From: UBA8337 sp965658615
GTDB lineage: Bacteria; Pseudomonadota; Alphaproteobacteria; RS24
Reading direction: 5' to 3'
NCBI GenBank assembly: GCA_965658615.1
Contig: CBFHSX010000033.1
Coordinates: forward strand, 1-16,927
Length of the DNA stretch: 16,927 nucleotides
The stretch's first letter is position 1. Every line of letters begins with the position of its first letter. A program made the translations under genes and the position numbers. This document shows, piece by piece, positions 1 to 7,721 of this stretch. The notes beneath the pieces are model-generated. The model was given only the letters and a program-made list of their open reading frames with translations. It did not search any database and was not told where the DNA came from.

Positions 1-836
1 ACTTTGCGCCCTTCCGGGTCGATATATTGCCCGAATGTGCGCGATAACACATCCGGTTGCTCGTGTATTTCCTTCGCCATGAAGTGGCGATAATTGCCCT
101 TATCGACCATGGCGGCTGAGGCATCGACGGTTTCGACCGCGCGCGTGACCTCAGCGTCGCTGCCAAGCGCGAAAATTCGTGCGCCGTCCCGCGTCATCAC
201 CGCCCAATCGCCATCCGCCAGATAGCACACGCGATTGGTAAACGGGGCCAAGGCAAAGGCGTCCGAGCCGAGAAACATTTCGCCGTCGCCATAGCCAATA
301 GCCAGCGGACTGCCTTGGCGGGCGACAATAATCTCATCTTCATTGCCGTCAATAATCAGGGCAATGGCGTAGGCCCCCTCAAGCGCCGCAAAAGTTTGTT
401 GCGCCGCCGCCTTAATATCGCTCTTGCCGTTCAGATGTTTGGCGAATAAATGCGCGATGACTTCCGTATCCGTATCGGATGAAAAGCTGACGCCATCAGC
501 AATCAGCGCCTCCTTCAATTCTTTATAATTCTCGATAATGCCGTTATGCACCACGGCCACGCCCTCGCCCCGATGCGGATGCGCATTGGCTTTAATGGCC
601 GGGCCATGCGTCGCCCAACGCGTATGCCCAATGCCGATCGTGCCGTTAAACGGCCGGTCATCAAGACGGGCGCGCAATGCGTCAAGCTTGCCTTCGGCAC
701 GGCGGCGGATGAGATTGCCCTCGGAGATAATGGCGATACCGGCGCTATCATAGCCGCGATACTCAAGACGTTTCAGACCGTCATAAACCCGTTGCGTCAC
801 ATCTGCGCCGCTTACAATACCGATAATACCGCACAT
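1..836 (-). CDS. glmS: Glutamine--fructose-6-phosphate aminotransferase, N-terminal part (3' end outside window)
   Basis: GlmS makes glucosamine-6-phosphate from fructose-6-phosphate and glutamine, the first committed step of UDP-GlcNAc synthesis in the cytoplasm. About 278 codons are visible. The protein begins MCGIIGIV, so Cys2, the N-terminal nucleophile of class II glutamine amidotransferases, is exposed once Met1 is removed. Other family marks follow in order: RLEYRGYDSAG, GHTRWATHG, HPHRGEGVAVVHNGIIEN and SSDTDTEVIAHL. Near the window edge the linker motif HFMAKEIHEQP leads into the first SIS isomerase domain, which is cut off. The ATG at 836-834 lies one base after the glmU stop codon, so the two genes are almost certainly co-transcribed and probably translationally coupled. 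This identification is secure; only the missing C-terminal half is unverified. Confidence 0.97.
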   Translation of the reverse strand, partial: MCGIIGIVSGADVTQRVYDGLKRLEYRGYDSAGIAIISEGNLIRRRAEGKLDALRARLDDRPFNGTIGIGHTRWATHGPAIKANAHPHRGEGVAVVHNGIIENYKELKEALIADGVSFSSDTDTEVIAHLFAKHLNGKSDIKAAAQQTFAALEGAYAIALIIDGNEDEIIVARQGSPLAIGYGDGEMFLGSDAFALAPFTNRVCYLADGDWAVMTRDGARIFALGSDAEVTRAVETVDASAAMVDKGNYRHFMAKEIHEQPDVLSRTFGQYIDPEGRK

Positions 837-837
837 T

Positions 838-2172
838 TTACTTTTCCTTTTTTTCGTTACGGGCACGGAACTTCGCACCCCAGCCGGCGATAACCCGTTC
901 CGGAGCGCGGGTGACAACCAAAGCGTCATCTTCGACATTTTTAGACAGTGCCGTCGAGGAGCCGAGAAACGCGCCCTTGCCGATTTCGACCGGCGCGATC
1001 AACGATGAATTGGAGCCGATAAAGGCGCCGTCACCGATTTTCGTGATGTGCTTATTATAGCCGTCATAATTGCAGGTGATCGTGCCGGCTCCGACATTAA
1101 CCTCTTCGCCCAAGATAGCGTCGCCGATATATGACAAATGGCTGACCTTAGAGCCCTTGCCGATTTCGGCCTTTTTTGTCTCAACAAAATTGCCGATTTT
1201 CGCCTCATCGCCGACCATTGTGCCCGGGCGCAGCCGCGCATAGGGGCCGATAGCGGCATTCCTGCCAATATGGACGCCCTCAAGATGCGTAAAAGCCTTA
1301 ATCACTGTGCCGGCACCAATGCGAACGCCGGGGTTGATTTTGACATGCGGTTCCAACATCACATCGGCATCGATTTCGGTGTCAAAACTAAAAAACACAC
1401 TGTCCGGATCTTGCATGCCGACACCGGCATTGAGGAAGTGCCGGCGCAAGCGTTGTTGCATCAACCCCTCAGCCTTGGCCTGACCGGCACGGCTATCGAC
1501 GCCTATTGTGTCTTCGGGCAGCGCCATCACCAAAGCGGTGGATGCGCCATCTTGCGCCGCCAGCGCGACCAAATCGGGCAGATAATACTCACCTTGCGCA
1601 TTATCATTGGAAAGCTGCGGCAGATATTTCGCCAGCGCGCCTTGGCTGATACCCATAGCCCCGCCATTGCATAGGGTAATGGCGCGGGTGGCGGCGTCAG
1701 CATCTTTATATTCGACAATAGCTGTCGGCGTATCGCCTTGCATAATGACACGCCCATAGGCAACGGCGTCATCAGGTTCAAAACCCAGCACGGCAATATC
1801 GGCACTGTCTGACGCCAATGCGCCCAACACGGCGGCGCGCATAAGCGGCGTATCACCGAACATCACAACCAGTCGCTCATGTTTGGCTGCCGCCTCTTGC
1901 GCGGCGCGCACCGCATCGCCCGTGCCGTTTTGGTCTTGTTGAATACAATGCACCAGCGGCACATTCAGCCCATCCGCATAGGCGCGCACATTATCTTGGT
2001 CGGGCGATGTGACCAGCAGCACCTCGCTGGCACCGGCCGCTTGCGCCGCAGCAACGGTATGCCCCAGCATCGGTCGCCCGGCGATTTCGTGCAGCACTTT
2101 CGGCAGCGCTGATTTCATCCGCGTGCCTTTGCCTGCAGCCAAAATAATCGCGCCAAAAGATGTCGTGCTCAT
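838..2172 (-). CDS. glmU: Bifunctional UDP-N-acetylglucosamine pyrophosphorylase / glucosamine-1-phosphate N-acetyltransferase
   Basis: GlmU acetylates glucosamine-1-phosphate and then joins it to UTP, giving UDP-GlcNAc for peptidoglycan and lipid A. The protein has 444 residues, close to the usual ~450. The N-terminal nucleotidyltransferase domain shows LAAGKGTRMKS (about residues 11-21) with PKVLHEIAGRPM just after it, and the GDTPL and NGTGDAV motifs. From about residue 250 a left-handed beta-helix of hexapeptide repeats follows. It contains the acetyltransferase motif KVSHLSYIGDA, with the presumed catalytic base His345, and the substrate-binding stretch TITCNYDGYNKH. The ATG at 2172 is preceded by an AGAGGGCG ribosome-binding site. 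It is the first gene of a glmU-glmS pair, an arrangement common in alphaproteobacteria. Confidence 0.97.
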   Translation of the reverse strand: MSTTSFGAIILAAGKGTRMKSALPKVLHEIAGRPMLGHTVAAAQAAGASEVLLVTSPDQDNVRAYADGLNVPLVHCIQQDQNGTGDAVRAAQEAAAKHERLVVMFGDTPLMRAAVLGALASDSADIAVLGFEPDDAVAYGRVIMQGDTPTAIVEYKDADAATRAITLCNGGAMGISQGALAKYLPQLSNDNAQGEYYLPDLVALAAQDGASTALVMALPEDTIGVDSRAGQAKAEGLMQQRLRRHFLNAGVGMQDPDSVFFSFDTEIDADVMLEPHVKINPGVRIGAGTVIKAFTHLEGVHIGRNAAIGPYARLRPGTMVGDEAKIGNFVETKKAEIGKGSKVSHLSYIGDAILGEEVNVGAGTITCNYDGYNKHITKIGDGAFIGSNSSLIAPVEIGKGAFLGSSTALSKNVEDDALVVTRAPERVIAGWGAKFRARNEKKEK

Positions 2173-2199
2173 GAGTTTTCGCCCTCTTCAATTACGCCC

Positions 2200-2229
2200 T
2201 GTATAGGGGGCGTCGCCAAAGAGGTGAAA
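2200..2229 (-). promoter_or_regulatory. Candidate sigma70-type promoter for glmU-glmS
   Basis: Read on the minus strand there is a -35-like TTTCAC (2229-2224), an 18-base spacer and a -10-like TATACA (2205-2200). This sits about 28 bases ahead of the glmU start codon in the only non-coding gap on that strand. The -10 is good and the -35 weak. It is proposed from position and motif match only. Confidence 0.3.
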
Positions 2230-2255
2230 TCAAACAGTTTTACGCTTTATTGCAC

Positions 2256-4040
2256 TTAACTCGCGAGGGCCTCGATGCCGATATCCTCAAGCATCGCATT
2301 GCCTGCCTTTACCGCTTCAGCCAGACCGCCGACGGCGGAGAGTAAATTATGCGCATAAAATTGTGTCGAGGCGGTTTTGCGGCGGGCGAAATTCGGATCG
2401 ACATCGTCTTGCGTCACCGCATGTGCGCCGCGCGCCAAATAATGACAGCCTGCCACCAGACCGAACAGACGCAAATAAGGCGTCGCCCCGGCCAGCACAT
2501 CCATCGAGCCCTTCTGCGCCATCAACCATTCGGTTGTGTCTTCCAGAACGTTAATCGCATTGGCCAGGCGTTCGGCCACATCGACCAGCACGGGGCTGTT
2601 CGATTGACGACAGGTCTCGACCGTTTCCTTCATCTCGGCGACATAATCAGCGACGACAGACCCATTGCCGAGCGGCAGCTTGCGGCCCACCAAATCGAGT
2701 GCTTGAATGCCGTTCGTCCCCTCATAAATGGTCAGGATACGCGCGTCGCGCACATGCTGCGCCGCGCCGGTTTCTTCGACAAAACCCATGCCGCCATGGA
2801 TTTGCACCCCCAGAGCCGCCACTTCATTGGCAATATCTGTGCTGAAAGCCTTGGAAATCGGTGTCAGCAAATCATTCTTGGCTTTGGCTGCCGCATCCCC
2901 CGACGCATGTGCCAGATCATTGAGCACACCATTTTCATAGCAAATGGCGCGCGAGGCATCTGTCAGGGCGCGCATGGTCAGCAGCATTCGGCGCACATCC
3001 GGATGTTCGATAATCGCCACCGCCTCATGGTCATCCTTGGCGGCGCCGGGTTTGCGACCCTGTTTGCGTTCTTGCGCATAAGCCAGCGCGTGTTGCGTTG
3101 CGGCCTCGGCCACGCCGACACCCTGCAAGCCGACATGCAGCCGCGCATTATTCATCATGGTGAACATGCATGCCATGCCGCCATGCTCGGGGCCGACCAA
3201 CCAACCGGTCGCGCCACCCGTCACATCGGCTTGCTCGCCATAGGCCATGACGCAGGTCGGGCTGGCGTGAATGCCCAGCTTGTCTTCCAGACCGATGCAT
3301 TTGACATCGTTTAACGCCCCCAAGGAGCCGTCATCATTAACGAAGAATTTTGGCACCACGAATAGCGAGATGCCCTTCGTACCCTCCGGCGCACCCGGCG
3401 TGCGGGCCAGCACCAGATGGATAATATTATCGGTCATATCATGGTCGCCATACGTAATATAAATCTTCGTACCGGTGATTTTATACGAGCCGTCATCCTG
3501 CGGCATCGCCTTGGCGCGAATATTGCCGACATCGGAACCGGCATGCGGTTCGGTCAAGTTCATGGTGGCCGACCATTCGCCGGTGACGACTTTGCGCAGA
3601 TATTTCTCTTTTTGCTCTTCGGTGGCATGCGCCGCCATCGCTTCCATGCCGCCATTCGACAGCATCGGGCAGAGCTGGAAACCGATATTCGAGTTCATCA
3701 TTTCGGTGACCGCATTGGACAAAGCCAAAGGCAGGCCCTGCCCGCCATATTCAACCGGCGCGGCAATTGTCGGCCAACCGCCCTCGACATATTTCGTGTA
3801 AGCCTGTTTAAAGCTCTCCGGCACGGTGACGCTGTCATCGGAGAGCTGGCAACCCTTTTGGTCGCCATCCCAACTGGCCGGCGCGATATAATCATTGGCC
3901 AGCTTGGCCGCCTCATCGAGAATGGCAGTCAGCAGGTCGGGCGATAGGTCCTCATATTTGCCGCTCTCGATCAGCCGTTCAAAACCGGCTTCTTTCATCA
4001 GGGCAAATTCAATCTCGGTCACAGGCGCACGATAGGTCAT
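2256..4040 (-). CDS. Acyl-CoA dehydrogenase family protein, long form with C-terminal extension
   Basis: A flavin-dependent acyl-CoA dehydrogenase of 594 residues, much longer than the ~380-residue classical enzymes. It introduces the alpha-beta double bond into an acyl-CoA and passes electrons to electron-transfer flavoprotein. The N-terminal helical part resembles the extra N-terminal domain of the long form. Then come MNLTEPHAGSDVGN (FAD/substrate region) and KIYITYGDHDMTDN. The catalytic-base motif is ILTIYEGTNGIQA, with Glu440 as likely base. After about residue 460 there is a helical C-terminal extension typical of this subgroup, which includes DmdC (3-methylmercaptopropionyl-CoA dehydrogenase) and enzymes of unknown substrate. 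The substrate cannot be told from sequence; DmdC is one possibility only. The ATG has a strong AAAGGAG site six bases upstream. A divergent heme-protein/crotonase operon lies next to it. Confidence 0.93.
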   Translation of the reverse strand: MTYRAPVTEIEFALMKEAGFERLIESGKYEDLSPDLLTAILDEAAKLANDYIAPASWDGDQKGCQLSDDSVTVPESFKQAYTKYVEGGWPTIAAPVEYGGQGLPLALSNAVTEMMNSNIGFQLCPMLSNGGMEAMAAHATEEQKEKYLRKVVTGEWSATMNLTEPHAGSDVGNIRAKAMPQDDGSYKITGTKIYITYGDHDMTDNIIHLVLARTPGAPEGTKGISLFVVPKFFVNDDGSLGALNDVKCIGLEDKLGIHASPTCVMAYGEQADVTGGATGWLVGPEHGGMACMFTMMNNARLHVGLQGVGVAEAATQHALAYAQERKQGRKPGAAKDDHEAVAIIEHPDVRRMLLTMRALTDASRAICYENGVLNDLAHASGDAAAKAKNDLLTPISKAFSTDIANEVAALGVQIHGGMGFVEETGAAQHVRDARILTIYEGTNGIQALDLVGRKLPLGNGSVVADYVAEMKETVETCRQSNSPVLVDVAERLANAINVLEDTTEWLMAQKGSMDVLAGATPYLRLFGLVAGCHYLARGAHAVTQDDVDPNFARRKTASTQFYAHNLLSAVGGLAEAVKAGNAMLEDIGIEALAS

Positions 4041-4053
4041 GGCAATCTCCTTT

Positions 4054-4077
4054 AATTGTGCCTAAGCTATGACAATT
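4054..4077. promoter_or_regulatory. 6+6 bp palindrome, candidate operator
   Basis: The arms AATTGT (4054-4059) and ACAATT (4072-4077) are perfect reverse complements separated by 12 bases. They lie in the divergent gap between the acyl-CoA dehydrogenase and the heme-protein operon and cover the candidate -10 of the dehydrogenase. The spacing of TGT to ACA is 12 bases, about the footprint of a dimeric helix-turn-helix repressor. No regulator gene lies nearby, so the binding protein is unknown. Confidence 0.4.
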
Positions 4078-4087
4078 CCGGCGTCAA
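4059..4087 (-). promoter_or_regulatory. Candidate promoter of the acyl-CoA dehydrogenase gene
   Basis: On the minus strand TTGACG (4087-4082) is followed after 17 bases by TAGGCA (4064-4059). The -35 matches consensus in five of six positions; the -10 is weaker. The implied start point near 4052 leaves a very short leader that barely includes the ribosome-binding site, which lowers confidence. The -10 overlaps the palindrome at 4054-4077. Confidence 0.3.
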
Positions 4088-4126
4088 GACACGCGCTTTT
4101 TATGTGTCATTTGGCCACAAGAATAT

Positions 4127-4136
4127 GGAGGGGAGC
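4127..4136 (+). promoter_or_regulatory. Strong ribosome-binding site that decides the start of the next gene
   Basis: GGAGGGGAGC directly precedes GTG at 4137, with GGAGG five bases away. The upstream in-frame ATG at 4125 overlaps this site and has no good purine-rich site of its own, and the in-frame candidate at 4056 would extend into the opposite gene's promoter region. GTG 4137 is therefore preferred. Confidence 0.55.
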
Positions 4137-4757
4137 GTGCGGCTAGAGAGACAAAACGGCTATGCATTGGCGGCCGACAAATTACGGCTCTGGCTGGCAG
4201 CGACCATGCTGCTCAGCTTGCTATTGATGCTGGTCTTGTTTATCGATCGGCCGGCACAGATTGAGACTTGGCGGCTTTGGGCGCGCTACACGGCCCGACT
4301 TTCCTTCTTTTTGTTTTTGGCGTCCTATCTGGCCAGCCCGCTTTACGAGCTTAGCCAACATAAAGCCGTTGAGTGGCTGCGACGCAATCGGCGCAATGCA
4401 GGCATCAGCTTTGGCCTCGCCCACACCATTCATCTTGGGGCCTTGGTCGGCTTTTTTGTCGTCTCCGGCGAGGCGGTTGATGCGGGCACAGTTATTGTCG
4501 GCGGCGGCGCTTATGTCGCCATGTTTGCTATGCTGGCGACTTCCAATGATGCCGCCATTCGCAAAATGGGGAGCCGCAATTGGCGGCGCTTGCATAAATT
4601 CGGCGCGCATTATCTCGCCTTTGTTTTTGTCTTTACCTATACGAGCAGTCTCGTCGATCCATGGTCGAAGCCAATCCTCTTGATTGCATTGGCCTGGGCT
4701 GCCATTCTGCTTCGCATATTCATTATGATGTCCTCACGCAAAAGGAGCGCGACATGA
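4137..4757 (+). CDS. Ferric-reductase-like transmembrane heme protein
   Basis: A small membrane protein (206 residues from GTG 4137) with about six hydrophobic helices. The layout fits the ferric reductase-like transmembrane domain family, which includes MsrQ and YedZ-type b-heme proteins. Two histidine-bearing regions expected of this family are visible: RNAGISFGLAHTIHLG in the middle and NWRRLHKFGAHYLAFV later. Both contain the arginine-plus-histidine pattern seen around heme-ligating helices. There is no FAD/NAD-binding reductase domain, so the protein would need a partner to move electrons. No msrP is present, so calling it MsrQ is not justified. Its TGA overlaps the ATG of the crotonase gene (ATGA at 4754-4757), so the two are probably translationally coupled; the shared role is unclear. 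Confidence 0.75.
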   Translation: MRLERQNGYALAADKLRLWLAATMLLSLLLMLVLFIDRPAQIETWRLWARYTARLSFFLFLASYLASPLYELSQHKAVEWLRRNRRNAGISFGLAHTIHLGALVGFFVVSGEAVDAGTVIVGGGAYVAMFAMLATSNDAAIRKMGSRNWRRLHKFGAHYLAFVFVFTYTSSLVDPWSKPILLIALAWAAILLRIFIMMSSRKRSAT

Positions 4758-5449
4758 GCGAGCACGCAACCATTTCCATCACTGACGGTATCGCCACCAT
4801 CACCTTGAATGACGGCAAAGCCAATGCGTTCAGCTTCGTCATGATGGAAGCGCTTTCGGCCTGCATGGATAAAGCCGAAGCTGACGCCGATGTGATTATT
4901 CTGACGGCGCAAGGCCGCGCCATGTGTGCCGGTTTCGACCTCAGCGTGATGAAAAATGACCCTGAACGCGTGCCGGAGATGGTCGGCAATGGCGGCAAGT
5001 TGCTGGCACGGCTCTTTGCCTGCCCGAAACCGACCCTTATCGCTGCGCCGGGCCATGGCATTGCCGCCGGTGGCCTGCTAATGCTGGCGGCTGATTACCG
5101 TATCGCCGCCGAGGGTGAGGCGCGCTTCGGCTTGAATGAGAGCGCCATCGGTATGGTGTTGCCGGATTACGGCTATCAACTTTCGACCTTCCGCATCAAT
5201 AATAAATATCTCGATGCCAGCTTTGTCGGTGCCGAATTATTCGACGTGTCGACCGCCATCAAAGCCGGTTTTCTCGATGAGGCCGTACCGGCTGATAAAT
5301 TGATGGATCGGGCTATGGAGAAAGCCAAAGCGCTGCAGCAATTGCACCCGAAAGCCTATGCCGGCAACAAGCAATTAGTGCGCGGGGCCGTCACTGAAAA
5401 GCTCACCGCCGGCCTCGCCTCTGCAGAGGACTTCAGCGCAAACGTGTAA
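4754..5449 (+). CDS. Crotonase (enoyl-CoA hydratase/isomerase) family protein
   Basis: A 231-residue crotonase-fold enzyme, a little shorter than the usual ~260. The start is ATG 4754, overlapping the previous stop and preceded by AAAGGAGCG. Family marks are ADADVIILTAQGRAMCAGFDL (about 43-63, first oxyanion-hole strand) and HGIAAGGLLMLAADYRIA (about 101-118, second oxyanion hole). ARFGLNESAIGMVLP follows, with Glu129 matching the second catalytic glutamate of rat enoyl-CoA hydratase (Glu164). At the position of the first glutamate (Glu144) there is Leu/Met instead, and the loop before it is about two residues short. This argues against a standard hydratase and fits an isomerase-like or other crotonase reaction on a CoA thioester. 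The acyl-CoA dehydrogenase across the divergent gap suggests work on related acyl-CoAs, which is inference. Confidence 0.88.
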   Translation: MSEHATISITDGIATITLNDGKANAFSFVMMEALSACMDKAEADADVIILTAQGRAMCAGFDLSVMKNDPERVPEMVGNGGKLLARLFACPKPTLIAAPGHGIAAGGLLMLAADYRIAAEGEARFGLNESAIGMVLPDYGYQLSTFRINNKYLDASFVGAELFDVSTAIKAGFLDEAVPADKLMDRAMEKAKALQQLHPKAYAGNKQLVRGAVTEKLTAGLASAEDFSANV

Positions 5450-5495
5450 CACTGACCGCGCAGTGCGCCGCTTGCAGCACATGACGTGTGTAATG

Positions 5496-5504
5496 TGCTA
5501 TGCT
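5496..5504 (+). promoter_or_regulatory. Candidate extended -10 promoter of the SulP gene
   Basis: TGC TATGCT matches an extended -10 element (TG-n-TATAAT). Transcription would begin near 5511. A TAGGAG ribosome-binding site follows at 5516-5521, so the promoter and that site together point to a TTG start at 5529 rather than the ATGs at 5481 or 5493. No convincing -35 is seen at the usual spacing, as expected for extended -10 promoters. Confidence 0.35.
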
Positions 5505-5528
5505 CGAGTGAGTCGTAGGAGTGTTGTA

Positions 5529-7721
5529 TTGTTGGACAAATTGATTACCCCGTCTGCCCGGGCCGATATCGGTGCCGGTCTTGCCAGTGCCCTTTTATCG
5601 CTGACATATGCCCTATCCTACGGCGCGCTTTTGTTTTCGCCGCCCGACCTGCTGCCTTTTGTCGGCTATGGGATTTCCATGGCTCTGATTACCACGATGG
5701 TGTCGGTCTATATGATAGCGGTGACATCGCGCATCAAATTCTCAATTGGCGGGCCGGAAAGCAGTACGGTCGCCGTTTTGGCCAGTTTGGTTGTGATTGT
5801 TACCGCCAACCGCCCGCCCGAATTGCAAGGTCTCGACCTTGCCATATTCACCCTGACGACGATTTGTCTTGTCAGTTTTGTCAATGGCGTGATTATGTTT
5901 CTGCTCGGCCAATTCAAACTCGGCACGATTACCCGCTTTGTGCCGGTCTCCGTCGCAGGTGGTTTTTTGGGGGCGGCGGGCCTGTTAATGGTAAATGGTG
6001 CCCTGTTTCTGGCCACGGGATTTTCGGTCATTGAGGTGTTTAGCGCCAGTCTGAGCGATCTCGATACAACCAAAATCATTGCCTTAGTGGTCTTTGCTTT
6101 GATTTTCTTTCTCACAACCTCGCTGATTGACAGCCCGATGACGCTGCCGACGACCATTGTCGGCACGATTTTGGTGGTGCATGCGGCGCTGGCTTATTAT
6201 GGCATTGGCATTGAAGAAGCTCAGAATATGGGGCTTTTGCTCAATGCGGGCGGAGAGATGTCGGTGTTTATACCGCCTTTGCATGGCGAATTGACCCTCT
6301 CGCATCTGCAAGTTTTGGTCGATTATGCGCCGGAAATTATTGTCACAGTAGTTGTGACAGCGCTGAGCATTCTGCTTATTTTGGCCGGTATCGAGCTGGA
6401 GCGCAACATTGATAGCGACCTCAACCATGAGCTTAAAATTCATGGCTATGCCATTGGTTTAACATCTATTTTAGGTGGTTTTATGGGTATTGTATCGCTT
6501 AGCCGATCGCTATTAAACGCCGATATGAAGAGCCGGTTTCCGGTATCTGCAGCGTTAACTGTCGCCATTTGCGGCTCGGTCTTTATTTTCGGCACGCAAA
6601 TCATCGCTGTGCTGCCCCAAACCGCTTTGGCCGGCATGGTTTTGTTTCTCGGTGCGCAAATCGCTTATCGCTGGCTGATTGAGACTTATACAATGCTCGA
6701 CCGCAATGAATATCTTCTGGTCGTTATTATCGCCCTGACGACGATTTATGCCGGTTTTATCGCCGGCTTGGTGCTCGGCATTGTCGCCGGCTGTATCCTT
6801 TTTGCTGCGCGCGCCAGCTTTGTCTCGGTTGTGCGCCAAGAATTATCGGGCGAGGCTTATCGCTCGCGTGTCGTGCGCTCTGCCGATGAAGAAATGCATT
6901 TGAAGGATTTGAACCAGAGCATTCGGATTTACGAATTGCAGGGCTTTTTATTCTTCGGCACGGCGTATAATTTCTACACCAAAATCAAAGAAGAATTGGA
7001 ACAAGGCGACACAGATGTGCGCCATCTCATCCTGTCCTTTAAACATGTGTCCGGCATTGACGCCTCAGCCGAGCAAATCCTGCAAAAGATATTTCTGGCG
7101 GCGGATAAGCAAAATTGCTCCATTTCCACCATTGAAATGCCGCCGCGCGAGCAAATTACGGTGGCCCGCCTGCTGCGCCGTTCGCCGACCCTGATTGCCG
7201 ACCAAAATTTTGCAGCGATTTATGATGCGATGGAATCGATCGAAGAGAACTTTCTGCGCGAATTGGCGCTTGAGGGTGCCGGTGCCTCGCTGCTCAGCTG
7301 GCTGGAAATGCGCGTCAGTAATGAAGAAAGCGCCGCGGCGCTGTTCGGGGCCCTGACCAAAACCGAATATGCCGATGGCGATATTATTTGCCGTCAAGAT
7401 GAGGCAGCGGACGAGATTTTCTTCCTCGATACGGGCCGTATCGATGTGGTCAGCAATGATGTGCCGGGCCAGCCCTTCCGCATTTATTCCTTCATGCGGC
7501 ACACCATGCTGGGCGAAATGGGTTTTGTGCAACACGAAACACGCAGTGCCGATTTGGTGGCGCGCGGCGATACCATCGTCTATTCGCTGCACCGCAAAAA
7601 TTATGACGCGCTCATCGGCAAGGACGATGCGACCGTTTCAGCCCTGCTCGAGCTGATTTCGGTCACCCTCTCCGACCGCATGGTGTCGGCCAATCGCACA
7701 ATCGCCGAGCTACAAGCTTAA
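5529..7721 (+). CDS. SulP-family anion transporter with STAS and cyclic-nucleotide-binding domains
   Basis: An inner-membrane anion transporter of about 730 residues with three parts. Residues ~10-430 form the multi-helix SulP/SLC26 core, including SIGGPESSTVAVLASLV in the early substrate-site region. Residues ~463-550 form a STAS domain with the hallmark loop GIDASAEQIL (Asp511, Ser513). Residues ~603-700 form a cyclic-nucleotide-binding fold with a phosphate-binding cassette GEMGFVQHETRSADLVA. Glu663 and Arg672 match the residues that hold the ribose and phosphate in CAP-like proteins. The substrate (sulfate, bicarbonate or a carboxylate) cannot be read from sequence. The start is uncertain: TTG 5529 follows TAGGAG by seven bases, TTG 5532 is the alternative, and upstream ATGs at 5481 or 5493 would add a non-family-like tail. 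The stop overlaps that of the convergent symporter gene. Confidence 0.9.
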   Translation: MLDKLITPSARADIGAGLASALLSLTYALSYGALLFSPPDLLPFVGYGISMALITTMVSVYMIAVTSRIKFSIGGPESSTVAVLASLVVIVTANRPPELQGLDLAIFTLTTICLVSFVNGVIMFLLGQFKLGTITRFVPVSVAGGFLGAAGLLMVNGALFLATGFSVIEVFSASLSDLDTTKIIALVVFALIFFLTTSLIDSPMTLPTTIVGTILVVHAALAYYGIGIEEAQNMGLLLNAGGEMSVFIPPLHGELTLSHLQVLVDYAPEIIVTVVVTALSILLILAGIELERNIDSDLNHELKIHGYAIGLTSILGGFMGIVSLSRSLLNADMKSRFPVSAALTVAICGSVFIFGTQIIAVLPQTALAGMVLFLGAQIAYRWLIETYTMLDRNEYLLVVIIALTTIYAGFIAGLVLGIVAGCILFAARASFVSVVRQELSGEAYRSRVVRSADEEMHLKDLNQSIRIYELQGFLFFGTAYNFYTKIKEELEQGDTDVRHLILSFKHVSGIDASAEQILQKIFLAADKQNCSISTIEMPPREQITVARLLRRSPTLIADQNFAAIYDAMESIEENFLRELALEGAGASLLSWLEMRVSNEESAAALFGALTKTEYADGDIICRQDEAADEIFFLDTGRIDVVSNDVPGQPFRIYSFMRHTMLGEMGFVQHETRSADLVARGDTIVYSLHRKNYDALIGKDDATVSALLELISVTLSDRMVSANRTIAELQA

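Noticed and set aside
2349..3314. Long plus-strand open frame inside the acyl-CoA dehydrogenase gene
   Set aside because: It is an antisense shadow of a well-identified gene; the composition (many His, Arg, Cys) is typical of such shadows.
4056..4077. TGT-N12-ACA as a PpsR/CrtJ photosynthesis operator
   Set aside because: The core pattern is expected several times by chance in 17 kb, the site is far from the crt genes, and no photosynthesis gene is present; only the wider palindrome is kept as a finding.
4137..4757. Naming the membrane heme protein MsrQ
   Set aside because: No msrP neighbour, and only general family features are visible.
5450..5465. CACTG/CAGTG hairpin just after the crotonase stop as a terminator
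   Set aside because: Only five pairs with a six-base loop and no T-run; it cannot be told from chance.
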